Source of the DNA: Lytechinus pictus
Taxonomy: Eukaryota; Echinodermata; Echinoidea; Temnopleuroida; Toxopneustidae
NCBI RefSeq assembly: GCF_037042905.1
Contig: NC_087257.1
Location: forward strand, 29,224,001 to 29,288,000
Direction: 5' to 3'
Length of the DNA stretch: 64,000 nt
Shown here: positions 1-11,489 of the stretch, piece after piece
Numbering within the stretch: the stretch's first letter is position 1
How the letters are laid out: the number at the start of each line of letters is the position of its first letter
The notes under the pieces: model-generated
Seen by the model: only the letters and a program-made list of their open reading frames with translations
The model's database searches: none
Told to the model about the DNA's origin: nothing
Translations under genes and position numbers: made by a program

Positions 1-1
1 T

Positions 2-239
2 GTGGACTCTGTGGGCTTGTGCAACATCCTGTCCCCGTTTGACGACAACGCTCCCTGCGTATCTCTGAATCCGTTCCTGGACCCCAGTCAGCACCATTCC
101 TCACTCCTAGAGGACATCACCACCCCCTGCCACTCAGATCCCTGTAACAATGATACAGAGGTCCCTCATGGAGTGTGTAGGGTGAATAGGAAGTTGTGTG
201 GGCATCAGGAGGTCTGCCAACACCATACCTGCAGCACAG
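2..239 (+). CDS. RECK: RECK exon a (cut by window edge)
   Basis: The frame is open from base 2 and encodes a Cys-rich stretch with the motifs PCHSDPC and CRVNRKLC. It ends before the donor GTGAGT at 240, leaving phase 1. Its true 5' acceptor is not visible. Confidence 0.85.
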
Positions 240-319
240 GTGAGTCACACCCTCAGCATCACAATCAGTGTTATCATTATCACCATCATCACCACCACCA
301 CCACTACCATCATCATCAC

Positions 320-354
<35 letters not shown>

Positions 355-3300
355 CCACCATCATCGTCATCATCACCATCATCATTGAATTAAGGTTCTT
401 GTACACGTACCAATGAGGAATACTCTGGAACAGTAACCAAACCTGTGGTCTTTATAAACAGTCGGTCCTTCTATACAGGATGGTGCTAAAGAGCCCAGTT
501 TTCCAATTATGTAGTTGATAGAAAACATGTTCTTCAATGTCTTACATTTAAATATTAATTCTTTAACAATTTCCATTGGTCGCTATCTTTACAGGATGCC
601 GTCTAGGAGAAGCTTCATCCTTCTTGGTACCCATTGGTAGTTACGTCCGTCTCCCAGACTCCGGGGACAACCTAGACTGCTACCAGTCGTGTGTGTGTGG
701 GCCAACGGGACAGCTGGAACACTGCCAACCACTGCAGTGTGAACGCAGCGAGATGTGCCTCATCAGTGGACAGATGAAAGGTAAGGGGAACGTATCATCA
801 AGAATTTTCCCTATCGGAATTTCACTGTTAAAAGTTGCTCCCTGCCAATCAGATGCGAAGTTTTTAGAAGCTTATAACACCTCATAGAAACAATCATTGA
901 TATATTGCTTTGTGGAATACTCAAAAGATTGCCGTTGTTTGTAATGAGAGAAATATCCTCTCTCTTGAAATATTAAGGTATTCAAACTTTACATTATGAC
1001 AGGATTACCTAGTACCAAAATTCAATTATACCAAGTTTTTATCCTTACCTTACTAAGACGCCTTTAAAATTTGTCCGGGACACCAAAATGCTTTATTTTT
1101 TTTAAAAGAATATATATTGGCTATATAAACCCGGTTAGACATAGACTTTATGAATAAAAATTCTGAAATTCAAACTGTATTCAAATATGTCACAGAGGAC
1201 ATTAAACAATAATGTAATCATGTGCATTCTGAATTATGGTTTCTTATGTGCTTTTCATGCAATTAATATTATTGATATCAGTTTATCCATTAATATCCCT
1301 AGTTTAAAATTTATATATTGTTAATTTTGAAATCAAACCCATTTTATTCATCCTGTACCTGCCTTTATCCCCTGTTTTTACAGAACATGCGAGTCATTTT
1401 CATATAGACTGCAATCTATGTGTATGTTTCGGAGGGACAGAGATCTGTTCTAAACGACAATGCTTGACCAATGAGATGACCATTGAAGAAAGGAGACGAT
1501 ACACCGGTCTACCTTGCGACTGCACCGATCAGTTTGTTCCTGTCTGTGCTAAAAATGGCAAGACATACCCAAGTGCTTGCATTGCCAAGTGAGTATTGAT
1601 TGAACTGATACGAGTTTGAATGTTGATGCTTGCTCAGATATGACGGGATCAGTCCCCATGACTTAAGCGCAGCAAACAGACATATATCCTTTTTTTTTTA
1701 ACCTTCCAATAAGATTAGAATGATTTTAATGACAATATTAGGGTATTGTAAATATTTTCACAGAGAATGGAGAAAGTAAATAGGGTTCCTATACAAACAT
1801 TCTAATACCTGGTACATTATGTTGCTTCAAACAGACATGTTACTTCCCATTAAATTCTAATTAGACTCAAGTCATTCTCTTGAGAAGCTTAATAGTTGGT
1901 CTCGAATCTCATCTCACTCTCTTGAAATACAATTTGATAGAATATGTCCCAAAAAGTATTTCAACTTTATCATTTCCCAGTCCATTCTAAGACTGATAAT
2001 GTTGTGTTTGTCTCTTGTCAGGTGTGTTGGTAACTTCAACGATGAGCAGCTTGAAATAGGAACGTGTGCAGTGAACTCTCCCTGTCAATCCAACCCATGT
2101 AGTCTAGGTTATAGGTAAGTATCTTAAAATGATTTCTAGCCATTTGGTCCAATAGCTTGGTCTAATTATCAGTTAGTCTAACAATGATATCGTCTCTTTT
2201 AAAACCACCTCTAGTCTTTCCAATCTTGTCTGAATTGGTGTTTGGTCCAAACATCATGTTTCCCAATGCTTTCTTTAACTAAATGGCTTTGTCTTTTGTC
2301 ATATTTTGTACTTCATTTCCTGGCTGTTGTCTAATGAATATTTGGTCAATAACCAAAACAATTGGACTCTTATTTTGGTATTTCTTATTTAAATTATTCA
2401 TGAATTTATGCATAGCTTTATGGGGAGTTATATGAAAAAGCTCCTGCTAGAACATCATAACAAGAAATACAATAATGTTTGACACCGTCCGTTTGTTATT
2501 GCAGATGTGTTCCTAAGCGTAGGGTATGCCTCAGTGTGAATTTTGCAGACTGCCCTCAATATGACTGTGGTAAGTTCTCATTTACTTATGAAAAGCATTA
2601 TTTTTAAATGAAACATGATACCACACTATGAGCAAAGTTTATGTGAAGATTTTTTTAAATATAGCTATATCAAGGTGTTAGTTTTCAGATTTGTAATAAT
2701 AGGTCATATGCCATCACATTTCTCCCATTAGAATTTGTTAACATGTTCCATTTGATGTTATGTCAGTTTAGGGGTCCATTGTATAAAAGCTACTCTTATT
2801 GTGATGTTGCTTTCCAATGAAATCCTGGATTTGATTGGCTAATGAGCATGGTTGCCATGGTACTGGATGGCAACATGCCCCAAATATTAGGATACATTGA
2901 ATTTATATATCCCCGCATTTCACCTGCCTATTACTTTGTGGATGAATGCCAGATAATAATTAGTTCCAAATATCAATTTACACTCGATTCTGTCTTTTCT
3001 GTATTGTAATAAATATCCATACGTCATGGATAGAAGTGATTGATAGGAATTGATGTTATTGTTATTTATCCTGAGGTCTTCAGTATTCTGATATGAAATT
3101 ATTCTTGTTTTTAACCATTTTCCAGTTATTGCATCCAATGATTGTAACATGGAGACCTATGCTCCAGTATGTGACACTAACCACATAACACATCCTAATA
3201 TGTGTACCCTGCACAGCCTTGGAGCAGAGCTTGCCTATAGAGGGCGCTGTCAGGTAAGGATTTAACACATCTTCCAGATAAGACCTTGTACAGTCAAAGG

Positions 3301-5552
3301 GAGAATTTTCACGTTTTGTTTTTTTTACTCGACCAAGTTAAAGACAATGCAACTTTTTAAACTTTTGCGGATGGGTTAGGATAAATCTATTCAAACGTAA
3401 TATAAACTAGTTGTTTTACACGGTTGTTAAGAATGGTTTAAAATTTCCAAAACTGGTCAGTGTTCCATTGTCAGAGTACTAGGTGATCTATTAGTTATTA
3501 GTTCCTGTTATAGTGTTGGCGATTTATACAAAATTGCTATGAAAGCATGATACATGCCTTACTAAATAGCGCTAGCGCACCAAGTGGGAATCCAAAGCCT
3601 TCACTCTAATGACTGAGATATACACTGGTGCTCAAAAGTTAGTGTACCTCACTAGGAGATAAACATATTTGAAGTGTTCAAGTTCTGCCATGTCTTAGAT
3701 AATTAATTGTGAAGTCAGATGATATAATATTACATTACATGAAGTTTGTTTCTCTTGGCTCACCAGACATGGTAGTTGTGTTATCTACACACAACACTCA
3801 GCATGAAGGAGTGCATTTTGTGAAGGGGTTCCCTAACATTTGAGCACAATTGTATCACGCTTCTTCAATGTTTTAATGTTTTACCATCTTCTCTCATTGG
3901 TTTCATGCTTATTTTAACAAGAATGAATGGAGACAAAGTAATGAATCACTGATAGGTGGCATTCCGGTGTGTTGGTTCAGTTGGTAGAGCGTCAGTCTCA
4001 CAACCAGGAGGTCGGGGGTTCAAACCCCGGCCGCGTCAGACCAAAAGACGTTAAAATATGGGAGTTGCTGCTACCCTGTTTGGCATTCAACAATTAAAGG
4101 GATAGAGCCTCATCGATCTGGCGCTGCACAGCGGCTGCCGGGCCCACCATCAATTGGGCAATACAAATTTTTTGAATATTTCATTTCTGATGTTTATTTC
4201 GAACAATAAAATACGGATTCTCATTCCGGCAAAAGTTCTCAATTGCTAGGCATATTATTATTTCTTATTTCAGGTGGATTGTCATAGTTCAATACATCAG
4301 CAGGTATGTGGTCATAATGGAGAGACATACTCTAGTGAATGTGAAGCCTGGAATGACAGGACAACGGTAGACTACTATGGTCCTTGCCAAGCTGTGGGTA
4401 CATTGACAGGTTAGAGCATTGAACTTTGAACATTTTACTCTCCTTAGCTCTCATTTATCTTTTCCTTGCCTTTCAATTTGATATCTTTTTCATTTATCAA
4501 CAACTACTCTTCATTCCACTATTCACATTGTTGTATTTAAAGACTAACCACATGGTGAGCTATAGGCCTCTTCTATATTACTGAATAGTTTAGTCATGAA
4601 GTCATATTTCCAAGGTAAAAGTGGAATGGGCCGTGTGTCAGGTGATATCTAATCAAGGGGCTATTTCGTAAAGCTCTTTGAGGTTACAAATGAATTTAAG
4701 CATGACTGGTGGTTCTCTCTTGTACTAAATGATATATCCCTATGTAACTGACTTTGCAACTAAAGTAAAGTCTTGCATAACTTTATAAACGACTTCATGA
4801 AACGCCCACCAAATAGAATTTGGTCCACGACCATCATTTTTGTACATCACAACAAGTTTAAGATTACTAATGCGTTTTGAAATAATTAAGGAAACAAATT
4901 CTTCAAGACCTGTTAATGAATAACTTGTTTGTCTCCATTGATAACTTAGCTGAATTATTCACTTAATACTATTCTTTCTTCTAGGGGAGGAAGATGTTGA
5001 GATCCAGTGCACGACGGTAGACTGCCCGGAAGTTGTTGCACCTGACCTATGCATAGCGGTGACACCCCCTGGTAGTTGCTGTCCGATATGTGGTAAGTTA
5101 TTTAGAATGATTAGTTTGTTTGAAAGCATTGCAGCTTGATTTTATTACATTGTTATCATAGTGGTGGTCGTGTTGATGATACTGATGATGATGGTGACGA
5201 TGGTGATGGTAGTGATGATGATGGTGGTGGTGGTGTATGGTGATGATGATGGTGGTGGTGATGATGATGATGATGGTGATGATAGTGGTGGTGATGATGA
5301 TGATGGTGATGGTGGTGGTGGTGATGATGATGGTGATGATGGTGGTGGTGATGATGATGATGATGGTGATGGTGGTGGTGGTGGTGGTGATGATGATGAT
5401 GGTGATGATGGTGGTGGTGATGATGATGATGATGGTGATGGTGGTGGTGGTGGTGGTGATGATGGTGGTGATGGTGATGATGGTGGTGGTGGTGGTGATG
5501 ATGATGATGGTGATGATGGTGGTAGTGATGATGATGATGATGGTGGTGGTGG

Positions 5553-5584
<32 letters not shown>

Positions 5585-7789
5585 ATGATGGTGGTGGTGA
5601 GGATGATGATGGTGATGATGGTGGTGGTGATGATGATGGTGGTGGTGGTGGTGGTGATGATGATGGTGATTGATGGTGATGGTGATGGTGGTGGTGGTGA
5701 TGATGATGATGATGGTGGTGGTGGTGATGATGATGGTGATGATGGTGGTGGTGGTGGTTATGGTGACATAGAGTGGTAATGACGATTATTACAATTATTG
5801 TAATCATGATAATAGTGTTGATGAGCTTGATTATCACATATTTAGACCCTCTTACAAGTATATTTTGTGATGTTTTTAGAACAAATTAAGCTGTATTATA
5901 TTCTCTTTCTCTCTTCTCTTCAGCTGGTCAAGTACGTATTTTATTTAGTGAGCGTGAAGTAGACAGAGTAGTCACAGCCTCAGGAAGCCGTAGTATATCT
6001 TTAGACTCGGTGCTAGACGGATTGCGCAATGAAGTGGCTGTGGTAGGTCATCCCATTTTTTTTTTGGGGGGGGGCAATTCTAGAAGTTTAAGTGATTTTT
6101 GTTGTTTAAGCCCCAATTCCCTTCAAAGTTTTACCTTCACTTCATAAACTGCTCAATTTGTTTAGAGACTTCACAACATTTCATCTGAACTTGAAAACTG
6201 CGATGAATGGTTTCAGGAAGGTCCCACAAAAATACGGGGTGGGGGTCAGATGTGCATAGGTCTACATTATAGGATTTCCCTTTGGTTACCATTAAACACA
6301 ATAATGTGATTGAACGACAGTGGTGAGATGTTGTATCGTTCCAAATTTGAAAATCAAATGGAATGCAGACGTCTTAAAGCTAAGTCCACTCATGTGGCGT
6401 GTTGTGTGAATGAATATAAGTGAAACATGTGAGGAGAAATAGGCATATAATGTACAGCATGAAGATGGGGAACGGTGATCGACTATTATAACAATGATAT
6501 ATTATACTCAATAGCCCAATTATGATAACCTGTAAAATCAAAAGTGAAAGATTGGGGGGGGTATGGATTTATCTAAGTAATGGGTACATTCCTGTGATTG
6601 TTTAATGAAGATGTAATTAATTTTTCTCCAGTGGAACACACTGCTGTTTATTAATGAATTTAGTTTTAATGTTTGTTTTCTCTTATACCTTTCCTCTCTT
6701 CTAGGCGGAGTGTGACCTCTTTGGATATTTGAGCATAGAGGGCGATATAATAGCATTGATCAAACCTATAGTGACAAACCCTACACTTATCCAGGTATGT
6801 AAAGCACAATCCTAATCTTCTTTTAAAGAGCGATTGTTGCCTTTTCTGGGACCCGTCTTACAAAGATTTACGATTGATCCAATTGATCGTAACTCTATGG
6901 AAATCCATCAGTGTCATAATTATTTCTTTAGGAAATTTGCACAATGTCCTTTAAAAACAAAGAGAAGCATACTGAATTGTCAAGAAAATAGTATGTGTAT
7001 GAATATACCTCATAACTAGAAAACATTTTAAAGAAGCATGTATTTTAGATGTTGACGTTGCTGGCTTTCCATAGTTGTGATTGATTGGATCAATTGTAAC
7101 TCTTTGTAAGATGGGGCCCTGATGTATTGTCTTTGTAGCTTGATTCTTTCAGTTTTCCAAGTAACAAAAGTATTTCCAAAGTACTATTAAAACATGTTTA
7201 TCAATACCTATTTATTAATTCATTAGTAAGTTAATTCATTCATTAGTTCATTTACCAATTATTTGGAGTTATCAAATATCCCCAAAACATTTAATTATTT
7301 TGAAGTCTGATTATGTTAATTGTGTAATAAATCTGAAGAACATTACCCAGGTACTTCAGGGGAGCATTGTCTGATCTGACAACTTTCCTTGATTTTGATT
7401 GGCTGAGAAGCAATGTTACTATAGTAACCATAGAATAAAACAGACTTTGGCGGATAAAACGTCAGACAAGTCCTTTCATGAAATGTTCTGCCAGTTTTAT
7501 TGTGGATGTCAGAAATTTTTATACTTCAAATCTTTTAATTCTTTTTAATCTTTTTTGGCAGATAAAAGCTTGCAATACAGAAGCAGAGAAGATAGCAGCT
7601 CTTATAAACAACAGAAGTCCTGTCATATCAGCATACCTTCATCTCAGTCCATTATTAGCAGCGGCTTCTAGAAACCCTCAAATAATAGAACCCAACTCAG
7701 CTCATTCAATCCATCAACTTTCATCATTCTGTACGTTAATTATAGTCTTACGAACAATCCACGAGCTCTTATTCCGAGTCCTTAGGTAG
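2..7789 (+). CDS. RECK: RECK, C-terminal half (partial, 11 exons)
   Basis: This is the 3' half of the gene for RECK, reversion-inducing cysteine-rich protein with Kazal motifs. In vertebrates RECK is a GPI-anchored surface protein that restrains metalloproteinases and acts with GPR124 in Wnt7 signalling. Coding exons are 2-239, 595-780, 1384-1588, 2022-2114, 2505-2569, 3126-3253, 4274-4409, 4985-5092, 5924-6042, 6705-6794 and 7562-7789. Every junction is GT-AG and the phases join into 531 codons plus TAG. In order one sees cysteine-rich linker, three Kazal-like modules, a CC-P-C cysteine module, and a final segment with CDVFGYFS-like (here CDLFGYLS) and EACNKEAEKIESLI-like (here KACNTEAEKIAALI) blocks known from RECK. 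Vertebrate RECK is about 970 residues, so roughly 440 N-terminal residues lie upstream of the window. The C-terminal GPI signal looks weak. Identification is by recalled similarity; exon ends are my own reading. Confidence 0.93.
262..388 (+). repeat. CAT/CAC trinucleotide microsatellite
   Basis: Near-pure (CAT/CAC)n begins 22 bases after a RECK donor. The open frame through it, a polyhistidine run, is an artefact of the repeat lying inside an intron. Confidence 0.9.
595..780 (+). CDS. RECK: RECK exon b
   Basis: The exon follows TTTACAG and precedes GTAAGG. It encodes GCRLGEASSFLVPIG and a CYQSCVCGPTGQLEHC block, both typical of the RECK region before the Kazal modules. It enters and leaves in phase 1. 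Confidence 0.9.
1384..1588 (+). CDS. RECK: RECK exon c, start of Kazal module 1
   Basis: The exon lies between TTTTTACAG and GTGAGT. It encodes CNLCVCFGGTEIC and then the first Kazal module, with TGLPCDC, FVPVCAKNGKTYPSAC. It leaves in phase 2, so the module continues into the next exon. Confidence 0.92.
2022..2114 (+). CDS. RECK: RECK exon d, end of Kazal module 1
   Basis: The exon follows CTTGTCAG and precedes GTAAGT. It encodes CVGNFNDEQLEIGTC, closing the first Kazal module, and a CQSNPC linker. Confidence 0.9.
2505..2569 (+). CDS. RECK: RECK exon e, linker
   Basis: This is a short 65-base exon between TTATTGCAG and GTAAGT. It encodes RCVPKRRVCLSVNFADC and PQYDC. The phase changes from 2 to 1 and matches both neighbours. 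Confidence 0.88.
3126..3253 (+). CDS. RECK: RECK exon f, Kazal module 2
   Basis: The exon follows TTTCCAG and precedes GTAAGG. It encodes a degenerate Kazal module with YAPVCDTNHITHPNMC and ends YRGRCQ. It enters in phase 1 and leaves in phase 0. Confidence 0.9.
3555..3620 (-). mobile_element. tRNA-derived SINE fragment
   Basis: The text TAGCGCACCAAGTGGG and the following bases match the tRNA-side of the SINE at 36413-36605. It stops where the mariner-type MITE begins, which suggests that the MITE inserted into it. Confidence 0.5.
3621..3854. mobile_element. Tc1/mariner-type MITE, TA flanked
   Basis: The ends TA-CACTGGTGCTCAAAAG and CATTTGAGCACAATTG-TA form inverted repeats of about 25 bases with mismatches. 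The element is about 230 bp in RECK intron 6 and has no coding capacity. Confidence 0.7.
3966..4172 (+). mobile_element. tRNA-derived SINE
   Basis: A tRNA-like head carries an A box (GGTTCAGTTGGTAGAGC) and a B box (GGTTCAAACCCC), followed by a non-tRNA body containing CTGGCGCTGCACAGCGG. The tRNA part lacks a proper acceptor stem and CCA-side pairing, so I call a SINE rather than a tRNA gene. Confidence 0.75.
4274..4409 (+). CDS. RECK: RECK exon g, Kazal module 3
   Basis: The exon follows TTATTTCAG and precedes GTTAGA, a weaker donor. It encodes the third Kazal module with VCGHNGETYSSEC and VDYYGPCQAVG, closely matching the vertebrate module as I recall it. Confidence 0.92.
4655..4806. mobile_element. 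Possible MITE with weak inverted ends
   Basis: The ends GGGGCTATTTCGTAAAGC and GACTTCATGAAACGCCC are loosely inverted. They resemble the clearer element at 62397-62585. Confidence 0.4.
4985..5092 (+). CDS. RECK: RECK exon h, CC-P-C module
   Basis: The exon follows TTCTTCTAG and precedes GTAAGT. It encodes a VWC-like tail with VDCPEVVAPDLC and PPGSCCPIC. It enters and leaves in phase 1. Confidence 0.9.
5158..5762 (+). repeat. GGT/GAT trinucleotide microsatellite, about 600 bp
   Basis: The tract is a mosaic of GGT and GAT triplets in RECK intron 8. Long frames on both strands (Asp/Gly, Met/Val, Ser/Pro) are repeat artefacts. The higher-order blocks suggest unequal exchange or slippage. Confidence 0.95.
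5924..6042 (+). CDS. RECK: RECK exon i
   Basis: The exon follows CTCTTCAG and precedes GTAGGT. It encodes AGQVRILFSEREVDRV, the region after the last cysteine module in RECK. It leaves in phase 0. Confidence 0.85.
6705..6794 (+). CDS. RECK: RECK exon j
   Basis: This 90-base exon lies between CTCTTCTAG and GTATGT. It encodes AECDLFGYLSIEGDI, a block conserved across RECK proteins. Confidence 0.88.
6848..7119. mobile_element. MITE family A, copy 1
   Basis: The ends ACCCGTCTTACAAAGA and TCTTTGTAAGATGGGGCC are inverted. A second inverted pair lies inside at CGATTGATCCAATTGATCG and its counterpart near 7080. It is in RECK intron 10; copy 2 is at 9860-10136. Confidence 0.75.
7562..7789 (+). CDS. 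RECK: RECK last coding exon, GPI-signal region
   Basis: The exon follows TTTTTTGGCAG. It encodes KACNTEAEKIAALINN, then a spacer and the tail SFCTLIIVLRTIHELLF ending in RVLR and TAG at 7787-7789. The tail should be a GPI-attachment signal, but its hydrophobic run is broken by Arg, His and Glu. An alternative last exon is possible. Confidence 0.82.
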   Translation: MKACNTEAEKIAALINNRSPVISAYLHLSPLLAAASRNPQIIEPNSAHSIHQLSSFCTLIIVLRTIHELLFRVLR

Positions 7790-8270
7790 CAGTAAAAAAA
7801 ACACACAACTTAGAACTTTTTATCTTTCCAAAGAAACAAGCTATTTAAAAAAATAGATTTTAACTTCATATTTTATATATGCAAATCTTTTGAAATGTAC
7901 ATATGAGTTTTTATGAATCCTGTAAATTAAGAGTATTGTATTTATATTTTATGTCTATCGTAGTATTTTTCCAAATCATTGTCTTTATATTGTTGGCTGA
8001 AGTATTGTAATAAATGTTTGTTATTTGTCTTGTCTGAGAATGTTGAAGTTCTTTTTTTTTTATTCTTACATATATTTTGATCCTTAACCAGACTTCTGAT
8101 TCTGAATCTAAGTGAATACTTTCAATATTTGTTTTGGTTTCACATATGGATAATATACAACAGGCATATTGTTCATATACATGTAGTTCAAGATACAATG
8201 GTGTTTGAATAAAAGGGATTGTTTTCAAGCAATCTGTTCATTTACATGAGATAAATATTCTGCTAATAAA
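7790..8270 (+). other. RECK 3' UTR (proximal), candidate poly(A) signals
   Basis: AT-rich DNA follows the stop codon. AATAAA hexamers occur at 8009-8014, 8208-8213 and 8265-8270. Which is used, and whether the UTR runs further, cannot be told from sequence. Confidence 0.4.
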
Positions 8271-9440
8271 TGACTTTTATATCTATCAGGTCTACAAAAT
8301 TTGACAAAAGTTTTGCAGACAAACTGAAGATATAATGATTTCCTAGTGGCATTATTAGTCCGTATGATATCACAATCTTGTAATGATGTGAATCATTTCA
8401 TACGTATCATATGTGTTTGGGCAACATATGTCAAATATTCCCCCCCCCCCCATTTTTTAAAAATATTTTTTTTTAAATATTTTTTTAAGTTCACTGTTAA
8501 CCAGTCGTCACCCCAGTGGGATTTACATTGTTATATCTTTGGAAATAGTTGAGTGCATTTTGGTAGAGCTCTCTACAACTCATCATCATTTTCTGTTTCA
8601 CATTTTCATCTATATATTGTGATATTGTTGATTTTTATAAATTTATTTAGATGCAGTAGGAATGTTACACTGAAATCATTGCAATCAGAGGAGTCATATA
8701 GAATTGTTTGATGCTAGAAATAATATTGCTGAATTTGTAGGAATTATTTACTTTCATTGTTTTTTTTCCTTCCATTTCATTCATGGAAACTTGCTTCTGA
8801 GATTCTTTCAAATGTTGAATTTGCCTTTCATTTACTTCTTCTTTTTTCTCATCAGTTTTCATTACAAATATTTTGATATATTTACGCTGTTTATACTTAT
8901 TTTGTCTTATTTTTCCATATTTGAAATCTGTTTTGAAATTGTTTTGCAACTTTATATGGTGCGAGAGGCTTGAATGATGGCTGCCTACCAAAGATAATAT
9001 GTACATAATTGAAACAATGTTTAGTAGGATTTTTCTCTCCTGTACTTCACGTCATACATGAATATATTCCCCAAGTTGGGTAAATAGGTGTATGTGATTA
9101 CTTCTAGCAATTCTGTGGCTCATCATTAGGTATTTGATGACATACTTGTATTCGTTTCAGTGGATGTTCTAATCATCATGAAAAAACAGAATCCCTAGTG
9201 GAGTATTGGAGGGAAAATGGGTCTGCTTACGGTACATTATTTCATGGTATATTTATTTTTAAAATGATTTGAACATTCTTTCTGTGAAAGAGAGAGGAGT
9301 GTTTGTGTATGTGTGGGTGTGTGGAGGTGTTTTAAGGTATTTATGGTCATATCATTTTATGATTTATGTTATTCAACCTGCGTCTCTTCTCACAAAGAAT
9401 TATGAATACTGCAATCTCATCTATGGCACGCCAGCAACAT
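8271..9440. other. AT-rich non-coding DNA
   Basis: I see no exon or clear element here, only homopolymer runs and a C10/T-rich patch near 8440. It may include distal RECK 3' UTR. Confidence 0.5.
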
Positions 9441-9662
9441 CATAAGGTGACACAACATATGCTCCTGTGATATTTGCTTGGGTTTTAATATCTCAGAGGG
9501 CGTAGGGTTAGAGTTAGGTTTGTAAAAGAGTATTTGGTTCAGAATAATATAAAGATAAGGTTTAGGGTTTATTTAGTTTTGGAGGTTAGATTTTATGCTT
9601 GGCTTAATGTGCAGATTTTCCATTGGAGCAGTTGTCGCCAGAGCAAATGTCATGGAAAATTT
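9441..9662. mobile_element. Possible MITE with TTAGGG-like core
   Basis: The outer part GTTGTCGCCAGAGCAAATG near 9630 matches the ends of the palindrome at 23607-23750. The interior has TAGGGTTAGAGTTAGG and similar runs near 9504-9570. The left end is poorly conserved. Confidence 0.45.
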
Positions 9663-9859
9663 GAAATGACATTTGTCCATTTAAAGTGTGAGTATTCTAA
9701 ATATTATGAACACTCATGCATGCATGTTTGTTTTCACAACTTATTATTCTCATTATATTGTTTATAAAGGGGAATTCCATATATTTATTTATTCAGAATT
9801 GTGACATTGATTGCTTTCCATCAATTCAATTGATCACAACTCTCTTTGAGACAACCCCA

Positions 9860-10136
9860 GGACCCGTCTTACAAAGAGTTACGATTGATTGATCTAATCA
9901 ATTGTAACTATATGGAAATCCATCAGTGTCATAATTTTTTCTTCAAGAAATTTGCAAAATGTCCTTTGTAAACAAAGGAGAAAACACCAAATTGTCAAGA
10001 AATCAATGAATTCATGGATATACATTTATATCTAGAATTTGTTTTGAACAAACATGCATTTTATATGTTGACTTTGCTGGCTTTCCATAGTTGCGATTGA
10101 TCGGATCAATCGTAATTTTTTGTAAGACGGGCCCCA
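9860..10136. mobile_element. MITE family A, copy 2
   Basis: It is collinear with 6848-7119. The shared text includes TATGGAAATCCATCAGTG and GCTGGCTTTCCATAGTTG, and the inverted ends are ACCCGTCTTACAAAG and TTTTGTAAGACGGGCCC. Two diverged copies define a family of about 275 bp. Confidence 0.78.
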
Positions 10137-11029
10137 GGTATGATCCAAGTATTGACAGATAATGGCTGAACTTTTTACTCTGGTAGGAGGCTGAAAGCTT
10201 ACAATAGCAGGTTGAAACATGTTAGTAACAGATATTGTCTTGCCATAAACTAGGGTGTGAATCATAAACTGGTTAGTTTGATATAATTATTATTTATGTG
10301 CATTTAATCTCTTGACTCATTTTGCTATTTTGAATGTATATGCTCAAATGATTTCCAGGCCATCTTTCTGTGGTCATTAATTTCATATTTTATTTATTGT
10401 AAATTTGTTTTAAAGGCACTCTTGCATTTTGTTGAAGTGTGCAAAATTGCATTCATGTAGCAACATGCGTTTTAAAGGTGTGCGATGTTAAACCAATGGC
10501 CCATCCCAATTTTTATCACTATGACAATGAAAACAAGTTAAAAAGATAAGGTGCCTTGTCAAAAGTGAAAGCCTCATCTTTCCTAGAGGAATCCTGCAAG
10601 CAGCTTTTCACTCAAATCAACCGTCATCATAGACCAAACAATGCAGACTGCAGGAAAGCTGCAATGAAAAGATGCACAGCAGGATTCCCGCTAAAAGACG
10701 CAGCATACACTTTTGACAATTTACCAGTACAGTACTCTATCCCCACCTTATTTAATGAATACAGTACTTCTCAAGTTTACTGTAGAGGCCTTTAGTTCAT
10801 TGACCTTAAGTATATGAAGTGCATGTAAAGGTTAAGATATTGCTGTGTTTTACAACTACATGTATAATTACACAATGCAAAGGGTTGATGTTATGCACTG
10901 TCTCTGGGATTTATATTGGCTGAACTGAAGTTGTTTTCCTTTCACTTTAATATATAAATATATACATTTACACATATTTTACAATGTGTATCTAATGAAA
11001 CTATAACGGTGTAGGTTTGCATGGTAGAG

Positions 11030-11485
11030 TTTATAACGTGGAGAAAGTTTATGGTTCACCATGTGTAATATAAAGAAGGGAAAGGAAATACAGGCAGAAA
11101 AATTGAAATGGAAAGACGAGAGAGGAAATTAGAGATATTCTTTTCTTGAAAGTGAGTGAAGTCCTGAAAAGGACTGTAAACCAGATGAGATGGGCTGAAT
11201 ATGGCTTGAGTAGCGATAAATTGAGTAGTAGCAGAGTAAACGTCAAGAGTAACCTCTTTTCACTTTTACCTGCTACTACTCAAATCATTGCTACTCAAGC
11301 CATATTCAGCCCATCTCATCTGGTTTACAGTCCTTTTCAGAACTCCAATCACTTTCAAGAAAAGAATACCTCTAAATTCCTCTTTTCATCCTTTCTCATC
11401 TTTCCAATTCAATTTTTTTCCTGTATTTCCTTTCCCTTCTTCATATTACACATGGTGAACCGTAAACCCTCTCCACGTTTTAACA
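11030..11485. mobile_element. Foldback element, two 200-bp arms
   Basis: The left arm (about 11030-11234) is the near-exact reverse complement of the right arm (about 11270-11485). For example, ATATGGCTTGAGTAGC pairs with GCTACTCAAGCCATAT. The loop is about 35 bases. Related text without the palindrome occurs near 18590-18740. Confidence 0.8.
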
Positions 11486-11489
11486 GTGT

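Noticed and set aside
240-388. Polyhistidine extension of the first RECK frame
   Set aside because: A clear GTGAGT donor at 240 and an in-phase exon at 595 show that the run is intronic.
3966-4040. tRNA gene
   Set aside because: A and B boxes are present, but cloverleaf pairing is poor and a SINE body follows. The same holds for 36540-36605, 58130-58195 and 62815-62890.
5145-5837. 230-codon minus-strand Ser/Pro/His frame and plus-strand Asp/Gly frames
   Set aside because: They are artefacts of the GGT/GAT microsatellite in a RECK intron.
9500-9575. Interstitial telomere repeat
   Set aside because: Only scattered TAGGGTTAG-like words, with no tandem TTAGGG array.
10556-10795. 79-codon frame with Cys and Lys residues
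   Set aside because: No recognisable domain, no splice context, and no support from neighbours.
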